Source: Verrucomicrobiota bacterium
GTDB taxonomy: Bacteria; Verrucomicrobiota; Verrucomicrobiia; Verrucomicrobiales; Verrucomicrobiaceae
DNA: 62,064 nucleotides
NCBI GenBank assembly: GCA_017301975.1
Contig: JAFLEI010000039.1
Coordinates: 1 to 62,064, forward strand
Direction: 5' to 3'
Position numbers and translations under genes: made by a program. The notes beneath the pieces are model-generated. The model did not search any database and was not told where the DNA came from. It was given only the letters and a program-made list of their open reading frames with translations. How positions within the stretch are numbered: position 1 is the stretch's first letter; every line of letters starts with the position of its first letter. Of this stretch, positions 15,360-23,337 are shown one piece after another.

Positions 15360-16382
15360 TCAAAACCTCCCATCCCTCGACTCAAAATGGGTCGGTTTCC
15401 CCAGCGACTCGCCGCCGCTTGAGACCCAGGTGGCGACCCATTCGGTGAGTTCTTCGTCACGGACGAAGGGGACGCCGAGTTCGACGAAGCTGCGGTAGGG
15501 ATTGCTGAGGAGGGCGTCGGGGGCTTCGGTACCGGTGATCTGGACGGGCTTGCCGAAGAGCTTGCCGAAGGTGTGGGCGACTTCGCGGACACTGAGGGTG
15601 GCGGTGCCGGTGAGGTTGACGACCCAGGCGGGGCTGTGGGCTTTGGCGAGGCTGAGGAGGGAGAGGGCGTTGGCATCGCCCTGCCAGATGGTGTTGAAAT
15701 GGCCCATGGTGACGTCCACGGGTTCGTCGTTCCAGACCTGGCGGGCGATATCGACCAGGACGCCGTAGCGGAGGTCGCAGGCGTAGTTGAGGCGGATGAG
15801 GGAGACGGGGGTGCCACGGGTCTGGCTGAAGTACTCGAAGATGCGCTCGCGGCCCAGGCAGCTCATCGCGTACTCACCTTTGGGATTGAGGGCGTCGTCT
15901 TCGCGACTGCCACCGCGCTCCACGGGGACGAGGCCATAGACATTGCCGGTGGAAAAGGCGGCGATGCGGCTGCGGTGGTAGCGCTCGCACACGAGGCCCG
16001 GGAGCCAGGCGTTCATGGCCCAGGTCATGGCTTCCTGACCGGTGGAGCCGAATTTCATGCCGGCCATGTAGATGACGTTGGGCGCATGCGGGAGGTAGGC
16101 CACGGCATTGGCCGAGAGGAGATCGCTGGCGATGACATCGATGCCATGCTTCTGAAATTCCTCCGCCGAACCCGGCGAACTGAAACGGGACACGGCGATG
16201 ACGCGGCGGGGGGTCCCTGCCTCATCACTGGCGCGCTTGGCCATGCGGGCAAGGGAGGGGCCCATTTTGCCGGCGGCGCCGAGGATGATGATGTCGCCGG
16301 GAAGGCGGCTCATCATCTCGATCACGGCGGGTGTGGGGCGACTGAGGCGTTCTTCGAGATCTGCAAGGCTGGCTGGCGGCAT
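15360..16382 (-). CDS. NAD(P)-dependent epimerase/dehydratase-like protein
   Basis: About 340 residues of the extended short-chain dehydrogenase fold, starting at the ATG at 16382 (an upstream ATG at 16445 is possible). The dinucleotide-binding glycine motif is ILGAAGKMGPSLAR near residue 33-46, followed by an NVIYMAGMKFG strand and a STGNVYGLVPVERGG loop typical of nucleotide-sugar epimerases. The expected YxxxK catalytic pair is not normal: the tyrosine of GEYAMSCLGRE has Cys, not Lys, at the +4 position. The enzyme may act on an unusual substrate or have lost classical redox chemistry. Upstream gene of the DUF2262 partner. Confidence 0.75.
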   Translation of the reverse strand: MPPASLADLEERLSRPTPAVIEMMSRLPGDIIILGAAGKMGPSLARMAKRASDEAGTPRRVIAVSRFSSPGSAEEFQKHGIDVIASDLLSANAVAYLPHAPNVIYMAGMKFGSTGQEAMTWAMNAWLPGLVCERYHRSRIAAFSTGNVYGLVPVERGGSREDDALNPKGEYAMSCLGRERIFEYFSQTRGTPVSLIRLNYACDLRYGVLVDIARQVWNDEPVDVTMGHFNTIWQGDANALSLLSLAKAHSPAWVVNLTGTATLSVREVAHTFGKLFGKPVQITGTEAPDALLSNPYRSFVELGVPFVRDEELTEWVATWVSSGGESLGKPTHFESRDGRF

Positions 16383-16600
16383 GGGCGCATTTATGGACGG
16401 TTTTTTGACATAGGGAAAGTGTTTGCGGTGGAAGGTGGGCGACACGGGGGCTCGCGGTGGGCGCGGCGGTTCGGCTGAAGGACAAAAGGATCGAAAGGGC
16501 GTGGTGTTCGGCGGCCCTCAGGCGTGCGGCCTGCGCGCCGAAGCAAATTCACCGTGGAGTTTGCCGAAGGGGCATTTTCCGCTAGGGTCGGCATCCTGAC

Positions 16601-17377
16601 ATGATTGCCAACGCTGCTGCTGCTGTAACCGCCAATTTGAATGTGCTCGACTTTTCCTGGGTCGCGAATCCGGAAGCGTGGATCGCAGTGCTGACGCTGT
16701 GCGTGCTGGAGATTGTGCTGGGGATCGACAACATCGTGTTTATTTCGATCCTGGTGGACAAGCTGCCGGAGGCGGACCGCCCGCGCGGACGATTCATGGG
16801 GCTGGGACTGGCGATGCTGACGCGCATTCTGCTGCTGCTGTCCATCACGTGGGTGATGTCGCTGACGGCGCCGTTGTTCACCGTGCTGGAGCATTCGATC
16901 ACGGGGAAGGATCTGGTGCTCATTTTTGGCGGTCTGTTTCTGATCTACAAAAGCACGCATGAGATCCATGAAAAACTCGAAGGCGACCCCGAGGGCGAAG
17001 TTCGCGACAGCGTGGGCAAAGGGGCGGCATTTGGCGCGGTGATGGTGCAGATCGCGCTGCTGGACATTGTGTTTTCGCTGGATTCGGTAATCACCGCCGT
17101 GGGGATGGTGAAGCATATTTCCATCATGGTGACGGCGGTGCTGATCTCGGTGGGCTTCATGATGTTTTTTGCGAAGGCGGTGGGCGAGTTTGTGACAAGG
17201 CATCCTACGGTGAAGATGCTGGCGCTGAGCTTTCTGATTCTCATCGGCACGGCGTTGATCGGGGAAGGCTTCCATTTTGAGATTCCGAAGGGCTACATTT
17301 ACTTTGCGATGGGCTTTTCGATGATGGTGGAGATGCTGAACCTGAAGGCGAAGAAGAAGCGGGCGGCCAAGGCGTAG
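16601..17377 (+). CDS. TerC-family integral membrane protein
   Basis: A 258-residue polytopic protein with about seven hydrophobic helices. Two family motifs with conserved acidic residues in membrane helices are visible: LEIVLGIDNIVFISILV near 35-52 and IVFSLDSVITAVGM near 150-165. A charged loop (HEKLEGDPEGEVRDSVGK) separates the halves. TerC relatives (Alx, YceF/MeeF) export manganese or support metal loading of exoproteins; the name from tellurite resistance is historical. No tellurite genes are nearby. It lies before the sHSP promoter region. Confidence 0.85.
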   Translation: MIANAAAAVTANLNVLDFSWVANPEAWIAVLTLCVLEIVLGIDNIVFISILVDKLPEADRPRGRFMGLGLAMLTRILLLLSITWVMSLTAPLFTVLEHSITGKDLVLIFGGLFLIYKSTHEIHEKLEGDPEGEVRDSVGKGAAFGAVMVQIALLDIVFSLDSVITAVGMVKHISIMVTAVLISVGFMMFFAKAVGEFVTRHPTVKMLALSFLILIGTALIGEGFHFEIPKGYIYFAMGFSMMVEMLNLKAKKKRAAKA

Positions 17378-17659
17378 GGACGCACGGTTTAAAGCATGCC
17401 TGTCAATCGCTGGGCGGAAAGGCGTGACCGCCGCTGCTGGCAGGCGTGATGTGCAGCGGAGTGCCCGGTTTGCTTCCCAGAGATCTGGCTCTACCCTCCG
17501 CAGCCCGTTGGGGCTGGTGTGTCGCGGAGTGGAGTGGGGAAAGATCACGACAGTCAGAAGAGAAAACTCAGGGCGCCGTGGTGCCAAAGTGAACGAACAT
17601 GGGCTGAAGCAGTGCCATTGAAGCCAGTCTTTTTGAGCGCCGGTTTGAATTGGCAAAAA

Positions 17660-17677
17660 TGTCTCACTGAAGAGACA
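17660..17677. promoter_or_regulatory. Candidate activator site upstream of the sigma-54 promoter
   Basis: TGTCTC-ACTGAA-GAGACA is a perfect 6-bp inverted repeat with a 6-base spacer, centred about 115 bases upstream of the sigma-54 promoter. That is the usual distance for an enhancer bound by a bacterial enhancer-binding protein. A second inverted repeat, GTGCC-TTTTTT-GGCAC, lies at 17682-17697. Binding is inferred from symmetry and position only. Confidence 0.5.
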
Positions 17678-17775
17678 GGACGTGCCTTTTTTGGCACACT
17701 TTGAGGGCGGGTGGAGAGGTGGTGGACTTTCTTAATGTATTGGTTATCAATGAGGTGATTGGATAAAAAGGTGTC

Positions 17776-17791
17776 TGGCACGGCTGATGCA
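17776..17791 (+). promoter_or_regulatory. Sigma-54 (RpoN) promoter of the sHSP operon
   Basis: TGGCACGGCTGATGCA fits the sigma-54 consensus TGGCACG-N4-TTGCA with one change (A for the first T of the -12 element). The invariant GG and GC pairs are separated by the required 10 bases. It lies 57 bases before the start codon of the first small heat-shock gene, on the right strand. Confidence 0.7.
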
Positions 17792-17848
17792 TGAGTATGA
17801 GATGGAAAGAAATCCAACTCCCCAAACTCAACTCAAACCATCCAAGCT

Positions 17849-18286
17849 ATGAAACTCATTCGAACCAACCCCTTCAGCCTCAACCGCGTCTCTGACTTCG
17901 ATGAATGGTTCCGCCATCCGCTGGCCGGACTGCCGTCTCTGAGCAGCTTCATCAACAACCTCGGCGAGGTGTTTCCCGGTGTGGCCGGTGACAAGCTGGC
18001 CGTGGACGTGCATGAAGACAAAGACAACTACTTCGCCAGCTTTGAGGTGCCGGGCGTGAAGAAGGAAGATGTCAAAATCGAGCTGAACAACAGCATGCTG
18101 ACCGTCTCCGCTGAAAAGCGTGAGAAGGATGGCGAGAAAGAAAGCTCCTACAGCCTCACCCGCTCGGTGTCGGTGCCCGAAGGCGTCAATGCTGAAGCCA
18201 TCGCCGCGAAACTTGAAGACGGCATTCTGACGGTGACCCTGCCAAAACAGGAACGCAGCAAGCCCCGCACGATCGCCCTGAACTGA
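17849..18286 (+). CDS. Small heat-shock protein (Hsp20/alpha-crystallin)
   Basis: A 145-residue ATP-independent holdase. The N-terminal arm (1-45) carries the usual FDEWFRHPLAGL region. The alpha-crystallin domain at about 48-135 begins AVDVHEDKDNYFASFEVPGVKKED and includes the VSAEKREKDGEKE loop and the LEDGILTVTLPKQE motif. A short tail with TIAL-like residues (RTIALN) replaces the classical I-x-I. First gene of a two-gene sHSP operon behind a sigma-54 promoter; the second follows after 39 bases. It would bind unfolding proteins for later refolding by DnaK/DnaJ/GrpE. Confidence 0.93.
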   Translation: MKLIRTNPFSLNRVSDFDEWFRHPLAGLPSLSSFINNLGEVFPGVAGDKLAVDVHEDKDNYFASFEVPGVKKEDVKIELNNSMLTVSAEKREKDGEKESSYSLTRSVSVPEGVNAEAIAAKLEDGILTVTLPKQERSKPRTIALN

Positions 18287-18325
18287 TCTGAACCCCACCC
18301 ATCAAAAATCCATTTCGAACAAACC

Positions 18326-18712
18326 ATGAACACCACCTGCTCCCCCCGTACCAATAATAATACTGCCGCCACCTCAGGCGTCACTGAATCCCTGCGCAAG
18401 CCGCTCTACAACGTCAATGGCAATGCCGAAGCGTATGAGGTACGCGTCGAACTGCCTGGCGTGCCGAAAAGCGGTGTGAAGCTGGATCTTGAGGAGAACA
18501 TCCTCACGATTCGCGGAGAACGCAGCACCAACGTGCCGGAAGGCATGAAGGCCCTGCACCGCGAGCTCTCGCCGCTCAGCTACCTTCTCCGCCTGCGTCT
18601 CAACACGCCGGTGAACGAGGACCAGATGACCGCGAAGCTGGAAGACGGCGTGCTCACGCTGCGCCTGCCGCTCAAAGAAGTGGCGAAGCCGCGCCAGATT
18701 CCGGTGCTGTAA
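18326..18712 (+). CDS. Small heat-shock protein (Hsp20), second copy
   Basis: A 128-residue sHSP with a Thr/Asn-rich N-terminal arm and the alpha-crystallin domain at about 30-120: EAYEVRVELPGVPKSGVKLD, the ENILTIRGERS loop, and LEDGVLTLRLPLKE. It ends RQIPVL, so the C-terminal I-x-I/V oligomer anchor (I-P-V) is present, unlike in the first protein. Divergence from the first copy is large, so this is an old duplication or pairing like IbpA/IbpB, where two sHSPs mix in one assembly. A good hairpin terminator follows at 18734. Confidence 0.92.
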   Translation: MNTTCSPRTNNNTAATSGVTESLRKPLYNVNGNAEAYEVRVELPGVPKSGVKLDLEENILTIRGERSTNVPEGMKALHRELSPLSYLLRLRLNTPVNEDQMTAKLEDGVLTLRLPLKEVAKPRQIPVL

Positions 18713-18733
18713 CCCCAACTGAGAAATCCTTGT

Positions 18734-18771
18734 GCCCGCATCGCCAAAACCTGGTGATGCGGGCATCTTTT
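18734..18771 (+). terminator. Intrinsic terminator of the sHSP operon
   Basis: GCCCGCATCGCC, a 7-base loop, then GGTGATGCGGGC form a 12-position stem with one G-T pair, followed by ATCTTTT. It closes the two-gene heat-shock operon before the next gene's ATG at 18810. Confidence 0.8.
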
Positions 18772-18809
18772 GTTGCTGTCGCAGGGCATCCGCGCCATAG
18801 GCTCGGCTC

Positions 18810-20150
18810 ATGTCCCAGCATGCAGCATCCAAGAAATCACACGGCAATCACTGGCCGATTGTCGTCGCACTGATCGCCGGAGTTTTGGTGGGAGTGATCC
18901 TGCAGCCGTATGCTCACCCCGCTGGCGGCGGTGAAGCCCCGGGGTGGCTGACGCAGATGCTGGAAATTTTCCGATTTGTGTCGGATCTGTTTTTGCGGGG
19001 CCTGAAGATGGTGATCGTGCCGCTGGTGGTCGCCAGCATCATCAGTGGCATTGCCGGATTGAAGTCGCTTGAAGGGTTTGCGCGCATGGGGCTCAAGACC
19101 TGGGCCTATTACATTCTGGGCAGTCTGGTGGCTGTTTGCGTCGGGCTGTTCATGGTGAACACGATCAAACCCGGGCTGGTGGAGGGCAAACCCAACCCGA
19201 CGCTCAAAGCGGCGATGGATTCCGCGCTGAACAGCAAGAGCGGAGCGGAAGTGGGCAATCTGATGAAGAACGCCTCCGGGGGGGCGAGTTCGCTGCTGGA
19301 CATCGTGCGCCGGATGATCCCGACGAATGTAATCGAGGCCTGCGCGAAGGGGGATCTGCTGGCCATCATTTTCTTCAGCATCCTGTTTGCCGTGGCGATG
19401 GTGCTGGTGCCTGGGGGGCCGCCGACGGCCCTGAGAGACCTGTTTAACCAGCTCGCGGATGTGATGACGCTGATCACGACGTGGGTGATGAAGTTCACGC
19501 CTCTGGCGGTCTTCTGTCTGGTCATTCCCGCGATCGCCGAAGTGGGCCTGGGCATCCTGCAAAATCTGGTGCCCTATGTGCTCACGGTCGTCGGAGCCCT
19601 GGTGCTGTACACCTTTGGCATTCTGCCGCTGGTGTTGAAGGCTGCGGGGGCGTCGCCAAGGAAGCATTTTCGCAACATGGGTGACTCGATGCTGATGGCG
19701 TTTTCCACGGCTTCTTCGACGGCCACGATCCCGGTCACGATGCGCTGTGTGATGGAGGAGGCCAAAGTCTCCGAGCGTGTCTGCAGCTTTGTGATTCCGC
19801 TGGGTGCGACGGTGAACATGAACGGCACGGCGCTGTATGAATGTGTGGTGGTCGTGTTTGCCGCGCAGGTGCTGGGCATCGACCTGAGTCTTTCGCAGCA
19901 GTTCATCGTGGTGCTGCTGGCCCTTGTTTCCAGCATCGGAGTGGCGGGGATTCCGGCTGCGAGTCTGGTGGCGATCATCATCATCATGCAGAACGCCGGG
20001 TTCAGTGAGGATCAAATCAAGGCCTCACTGGGACTCATCCTCACCATCGACCGGCCTCTGGACATGGCGCGGACGACGGTGAATGTGTTTGGCGACACGG
20101 TGGGGGCGGTGGTGATCGCGAAGTCCGAGGGAGAAAAACTGGACGAGTAG
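18810..20150 (+). CDS. Dicarboxylate/amino acid:cation symporter (DAACS family)
   Basis: A 446-residue transporter of the GltP/DctA family with about eight membrane helices and two re-entrant hairpins. Family motifs: FLRGLKMVIVPLVVASIISG near the second helix, the serine-rich hairpin FSTASSTATIPVTMRCVMEE, the NMNGTALYECVVVVFAAQ sodium-binding motif, and ILTIDRPLDMARTTVNVFGD close to the end. The long extra loop between helices 3 and 4 (KPNPTLKAAMDSALNSKSG) is also common in bacterial members. It takes up glutamate, aspartate or C4-dicarboxylates with H+ or Na+; the substrate cannot be fixed from sequence. Confidence 0.9.
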   Translation: MSQHAASKKSHGNHWPIVVALIAGVLVGVILQPYAHPAGGGEAPGWLTQMLEIFRFVSDLFLRGLKMVIVPLVVASIISGIAGLKSLEGFARMGLKTWAYYILGSLVAVCVGLFMVNTIKPGLVEGKPNPTLKAAMDSALNSKSGAEVGNLMKNASGGASSLLDIVRRMIPTNVIEACAKGDLLAIIFFSILFAVAMVLVPGGPPTALRDLFNQLADVMTLITTWVMKFTPLAVFCLVIPAIAEVGLGILQNLVPYVLTVVGALVLYTFGILPLVLKAAGASPRKHFRNMGDSMLMAFSTASSTATIPVTMRCVMEEAKVSERVCSFVIPLGATVNMNGTALYECVVVVFAAQVLGIDLSLSQQFIVVLLALVSSIGVAGIPAASLVAIIIIMQNAGFSEDQIKASLGLILTIDRPLDMARTTVNVFGDTVGAVVIAKSEGEKLDE

Positions 20151-20177
20151 CGCAACGAGGCGTTTTGTGGCGGTGCC

Positions 20178-20615
20178 ATGAGCCAGACCGCCCGACTCCA
20201 GCCTGTCATCTCAGTCGTTGCTGGGTGCGCCGTTTTCTTGATGATGGTCCTGTGCCTGACGGGCTGCGCTTCATCTCAAAGGCTGCGCGCCGAAGAGCTG
20301 CCCCATTACGGAGCATCGCTTCCCGAAACGATCCAGGTGACGGTGCTGCAAGGGTTTCGACGCCCCGGGCATTACCATCTGCCGCAAGGTGCCACGCTTG
20401 GCCAACTGCTGGACCGGGCGAAGCTGAAACCTTTTGCATGGGGCACCGGCAACCCCAAATGCTGGCAGTACATTGCCGTCGAAATGCCCCGGCCCGCCAG
20501 GGGGCGGCAGATGATCAACCGTGAAGGTCTGGCCGGTCTGACGATCTCGGCGGAGGACCGAAATATTCGGCTGCGAAACGGCCAGCAGGTGAGGTGTGAT
20601 TTGATCACGTGGTGA
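20178..20615 (+). CDS. Lipoprotein with SLBB-like segment
   Basis: A 145-residue protein with a lipobox (VLCLTGC, cysteine near 31) behind a long hydrophobic start. Residues about 53-75 (IQVTVLQGFRRPGHYHLPQG) followed by ATLGQLLDRAKL look like the SLBB (soluble ligand-binding beta-grasp) pattern found in polysaccharide export proteins. Polysaccharide genes are not adjacent, so a role in export is only a possibility. It starts 28 bases after the symporter gene and precedes the DAHP synthase gene by 45 bases. Confidence 0.6.
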   Translation: MSQTARLQPVISVVAGCAVFLMMVLCLTGCASSQRLRAEELPHYGASLPETIQVTVLQGFRRPGHYHLPQGATLGQLLDRAKLKPFAWGTGNPKCWQYIAVEMPRPARGRQMINREGLAGLTISAEDRNIRLRNGQQVRCDLITW

Positions 20616-20659
20616 AATCCTGATGAGACGAGGGAGGGATGGTGCTAGGACATGCGATC

Positions 20660-21703
20660 ATGAGCCAGACCGCCAATCTCCATATCGCCTCTAACATTCC
20701 GCTGCCGCCGCCGCGCAGCCTGATGAGCGAGATCGCGCCGACGGAGGCGCAAACCGCCTTCGTGGCGAAATCGCGGCAGCAGATTCGGGACATTCTGTTT
20801 GGCAGTGATTCGCGCTTTCTCGTCGTGCTTGGGCCGTGCTCGATTCATGATCCTGAGGCGGGGCTGGAGTATGCGCGGAAGCTGGCGGCGCTGGCGGAGG
20901 AGCTGAAGGACCGGCTTTGCATCGTGATGCGCGTGTATTTTGAAAAGCCGCGCACGACGGTGGGCTGGAAGGGGCTGATCATGGATCCGCGGCTGGACGG
21001 GAGCTGCGACATTCCGGCGGGGCTGCGGCTGGCGCGGCAGATTTTGCGCGATGTGCTGGATCTCGGGATGCCGACGGCGACGGAACTGCTGGACCCGATC
21101 ACGCCGCAGTACATTGCGGATTTGATCAGCTGGAGCGCGATTGGCGCGCGCACGACGGAGTCGCAGACGCATCGGCAGATGGCGTCGGGTTTGTCGATGC
21201 CGCTGGGTTTCAAAAACGGGACGTTTGGGCACATCACGCCGGCGATCAATGCGATCAAGGCGGCGATGCAGCCGCAGACTTTTCTGGGGGTGAGCGAGGA
21301 TGGCGTGGCCTCTGCGGTGACGACGAGCGGGAACCCGGACTGCCACATCATTTTGCGTGGTGGTGAAGACGGCCCGAACTATGGGGCGGATGATGTGCGG
21401 GAGACGATTGACGGGCTGGAGGCCGCGAAGCTCAAGGCGGCGATCATGATCGACGCGAGCCATGGCAACTGCGCGAAGGACCACCGCCGCATGCCGGATG
21501 TGTTTCGTGAGATTGTGAGGCAGCGTGTGGCGGGGCAGAAGGCCATCATTGGCGCGATGCTGGAGAGCAATCTGGTGGGCGGGAACCAGAAGTTTCCGCA
21601 GCCGCTGGACAAGCTGGTGCGCGGGCAGTCGATCACGGATGCGTGCATTGACTGGGAGATGACGGAGACGCTGCTGCGCGAGGCGTATGCGGCTTTGAAA
21701 TGA
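20660..21703 (+). CDS. aroG: 3-deoxy-7-phosphoheptulonate synthase (class I DAHP synthase)
   Basis: About 347 residues. It condenses phosphoenolpyruvate and erythrose-4-phosphate, the first step of the shikimate pathway. Hallmarks: LVVLGPCSIHDPEAGLEYA near 55-73, MRVYFEKPRTTVGWKGLI, the ELLDPITPQYIADLISW stretch, GARTTESQTHRQMASGLSMP, and a metal/substrate motif AIMIDASHGNCAKDHRR. This is the E. coli AroG/AroF/AroH-type enzyme with an N-terminal extension suited to feedback inhibition by an aromatic amino acid; which one is not evident. I use the ATG at 20660 because the earlier one at 20639 adds a non-conserved leader. Confidence 0.93.
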   Translation: MSQTANLHIASNIPLPPPRSLMSEIAPTEAQTAFVAKSRQQIRDILFGSDSRFLVVLGPCSIHDPEAGLEYARKLAALAEELKDRLCIVMRVYFEKPRTTVGWKGLIMDPRLDGSCDIPAGLRLARQILRDVLDLGMPTATELLDPITPQYIADLISWSAIGARTTESQTHRQMASGLSMPLGFKNGTFGHITPAINAIKAAMQPQTFLGVSEDGVASAVTTSGNPDCHIILRGGEDGPNYGADDVRETIDGLEAAKLKAAIMIDASHGNCAKDHRRMPDVFREIVRQRVAGQKAIIGAMLESNLVGGNQKFPQPLDKLVRGQSITDACIDWEMTETLLREAYAALK

Positions 21704-21727
21704 GGAGACCACGCGTATCGTGTGGGC

Positions 21728-22036
21728 ATGGAGGACCTTGCTGCACGCATGCGCGCTGATCTTGAGGAGATCGGGCGGACGTTCATGCCGTTTGGGAAAT
21801 ATGGGCCGCAGCATTTTCCGCCGAACGGGGTGCCGATCTATGACATCCCGGCGGAGTATCTGGGGTGGTTTGCTAACAAGGCTGGGTTTCCGAAAGGACG
21901 GCTGGGTGTCTTGTTGCAGATGGTGCACCAGATGAAGGCGGATGGGTCCGACGTGGTGTTTGATGTGTTCCGGAAGAGGTATGGGCGCACGGACCTCAAG
22001 CCGGTAAAGCGGAAGTCGTGGAAGTTTGAGGAGTGA
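21728..22036 (+). CDS. DUF3820-like small protein
   Basis: About 102 residues. The core (MPFGKYGPQHFPPNGVPIYD, then IPAEYLGWFANKAGFPKGRLG) is the pattern of the DUF3820 family, small proteins with a FGKY/F...G motif related to the accessory region of some exonucleases (quorum-sensing regulator QseG-unrelated). No catalytic residues can be named. It is likely cytoplasmic and basic at the C-terminus (KPVKRKSWKFEE). It begins 24 bases after the aroG stop and may be co-transcribed. The 142 bases after it, up to the convergent DUF420 gene, show nothing I can identify. Confidence 0.6.
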   Translation: MEDLAARMRADLEEIGRTFMPFGKYGPQHFPPNGVPIYDIPAEYLGWFANKAGFPKGRLGVLLQMVHQMKADGSDVVFDVFRKRYGRTDLKPVKRKSWKFEE

Positions 22037-22178
22037 GGCAGGCAGGGAGGAAGAGCCTGCACGACTGTGGGCGTGCGGGATGCGCTGCGGCGTACGGACG
22101 CGCTCGTGGTCGGGCGGTTTGGCGGAGGGAGTCGTGGAGCAAGCGTGGAACTGCTGCGCCAAACACGACCGACCTACT

Positions 22179-22613
22179 TTATGCGCGGATCGGCGGGCCG
22201 TACCAGACGTAGCACATGAGGTAGACGATGATGCCGGTGACGGAGACGTAGAGCCAGACGGGGACGGTCCATTTGGCCATGCGCTTGTGCTTGTCGAAGC
22301 GGTTCCTGATGGCAGGGACGACGGTCATGATGATCATCGGGAGGCTGAGGATGGCCAGCGGGATGTGCGTGAAGAGGATGGTGAAGTAGATCGGACGGGT
22401 GAGGCCGGTGCCGGCGAACTTCACGTGGCCTGCGTGGTAATGATAATAGAGGTAGCAGCCGAGGAAGGCGGTGGAGAAGAGCAACGCGATGATCATGCTG
22501 ACGATGTGCGGCTTCTTGTGGCCGAGCTTGATCATGGTCAGACCAAGGATGATGTGCAGCAGCGCGCAGCCGTTGAAAATCGTGTAGAGCTTGGGGAGTT
22601 CGGTGACGTCCAT
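22179..22613 (-). CDS. DUF420 membrane protein (cytochrome oxidase cluster)
   Basis: A 144-residue protein with four membrane helices and several conserved histidines facing the helices (NGCALLHIILGL, YYHYHAGHVKF, FTHIPLAILSL). This is the DUF420/YozB layout, a family that occurs next to SCO and CtaB genes in many phyla and is suspected to help assemble or donate haem/copper to cytochrome oxidase. It is the last gene of the long minus-strand run, 3 bases after the SCO gene. Confidence 0.8.
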   Translation of the reverse strand: MDVTELPKLYTIFNGCALLHIILGLTMIKLGHKKPHIVSMIIALLFSTAFLGCYLYYHYHAGHVKFAGTGLTRPIYFTILFTHIPLAILSLPMIIMTVVPAIRNRFDKHKRMAKWTVPVWLYVSVTGIIVYLMCYVWYGPPIRA

Positions 22614-22616
22614 GGA

Positions 22617-23327
22617 TTATTTCGAGGCTGCGGGAATGTAGGGGGACTTTTTCTGTTCGTTGAGCAGGTAGCGCAGGTCTTTGCGCAGCTTTTCGTCCCA
22701 GAATTTGGCGAATTCGGGGTCGGGATTCAGAATGTCCGCCAGACTGCGCACGTGGCCGCGGTGATCGATGACGGCGACGCGGAGGTCGTGGATGTATTTG
22801 TCATCGGGCGAGAGGCGGTCGGCCTCGGGCATGTCCTGCACGGGGCGGAACTGGACCTGGCTGGTCATGAACTTGCGCACGGTGTCTTTCTCGCCGTTCA
22901 CGAACCACCAGTTGGCGTCCTCCTTGATGCCGAGGCCGTCGGCGAATTTTTTCATCATCTCGGGTGTGTCGTCCGCATCGAGGGTGAAGCTGACGAACTG
23001 GAGGCCGGGCTCGTTGGCGAATTCTGCCTGGAGTTTTTTGAGTTTGGCGATGACCGCCGCACAACCACGCGGGCAGCGGGTGAAAACCCAGGAGATGACG
23101 AGCACCTTGCCCTTGAGGTCTTCGAGATGGACGGTCTTGCCGCTGCGCTCCGTGAGCGTGAGGTCTTTTTCGAGGCGGCCAAGGATCGCGGGACGGTTCA
23201 CATCATTGTCGATGCGTGAGCGATAGATGAGGTAGTTGTAAAAGACGACGAGGCCGAGCACGGCGATGATGACAGGCACCCAGATGGTCCAGGGGCTGAG
23301 CTTGGCTTTGGGGGGGGAATCGTTCAT
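22617..23327 (-). CDS. SCO1/SenC-family copper chaperone
   Basis: A 236-residue protein with an N-terminal membrane anchor (about 12-32) and a thioredoxin-like domain outside the membrane. The copper motif is FTRCPRGCAAVIAKL, that is CxxxC, and the third ligand would be the histidine in DKYIHDLRVAVIDHRG. SCO proteins load copper into the CuA site of cytochrome c oxidase. It stands between ctaB and DUF420, a normal setting. The oxidase subunits are not in this window. Confidence 0.9.
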   Translation of the reverse strand: MNDSPPKAKLSPWTIWVPVIIAVLGLVVFYNYLIYRSRIDNDVNRPAILGRLEKDLTLTERSGKTVHLEDLKGKVLVISWVFTRCPRGCAAVIAKLKKLQAEFANEPGLQFVSFTLDADDTPEMMKKFADGLGIKEDANWWFVNGEKDTVRKFMTSQVQFRPVQDMPEADRLSPDDKYIHDLRVAVIDHRGHVRSLADILNPDPEFAKFWDEKLRKDLRYLLNEQKKSPYIPAASK

Positions 23328-23337
23328 GGCGGAGCGG

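Larger units (their letters stand above)
17378..17848. other. Regulatory interval upstream of the small heat-shock operon
   Basis: A 471-base stretch without a credible gene. The first 280 bases show nothing I can name. The last 190 hold a perfect TGTCTC-N6-GAGACA palindrome, a GTGCC-T6-GGCAC inverted repeat, and a sigma-54 promoter, described separately. The AT content rises around 17730-17765. Confidence 0.6.

Noticed and set aside
14504..15817. A 437-codon frame that could look like a fusion extending into the epimerase-like gene
   Set aside because: Its first 150 codons are low-complexity Ser/Pro/Ala shadow of the epimerase frame. A ribosome site and ATG at 15355 give a normal start.
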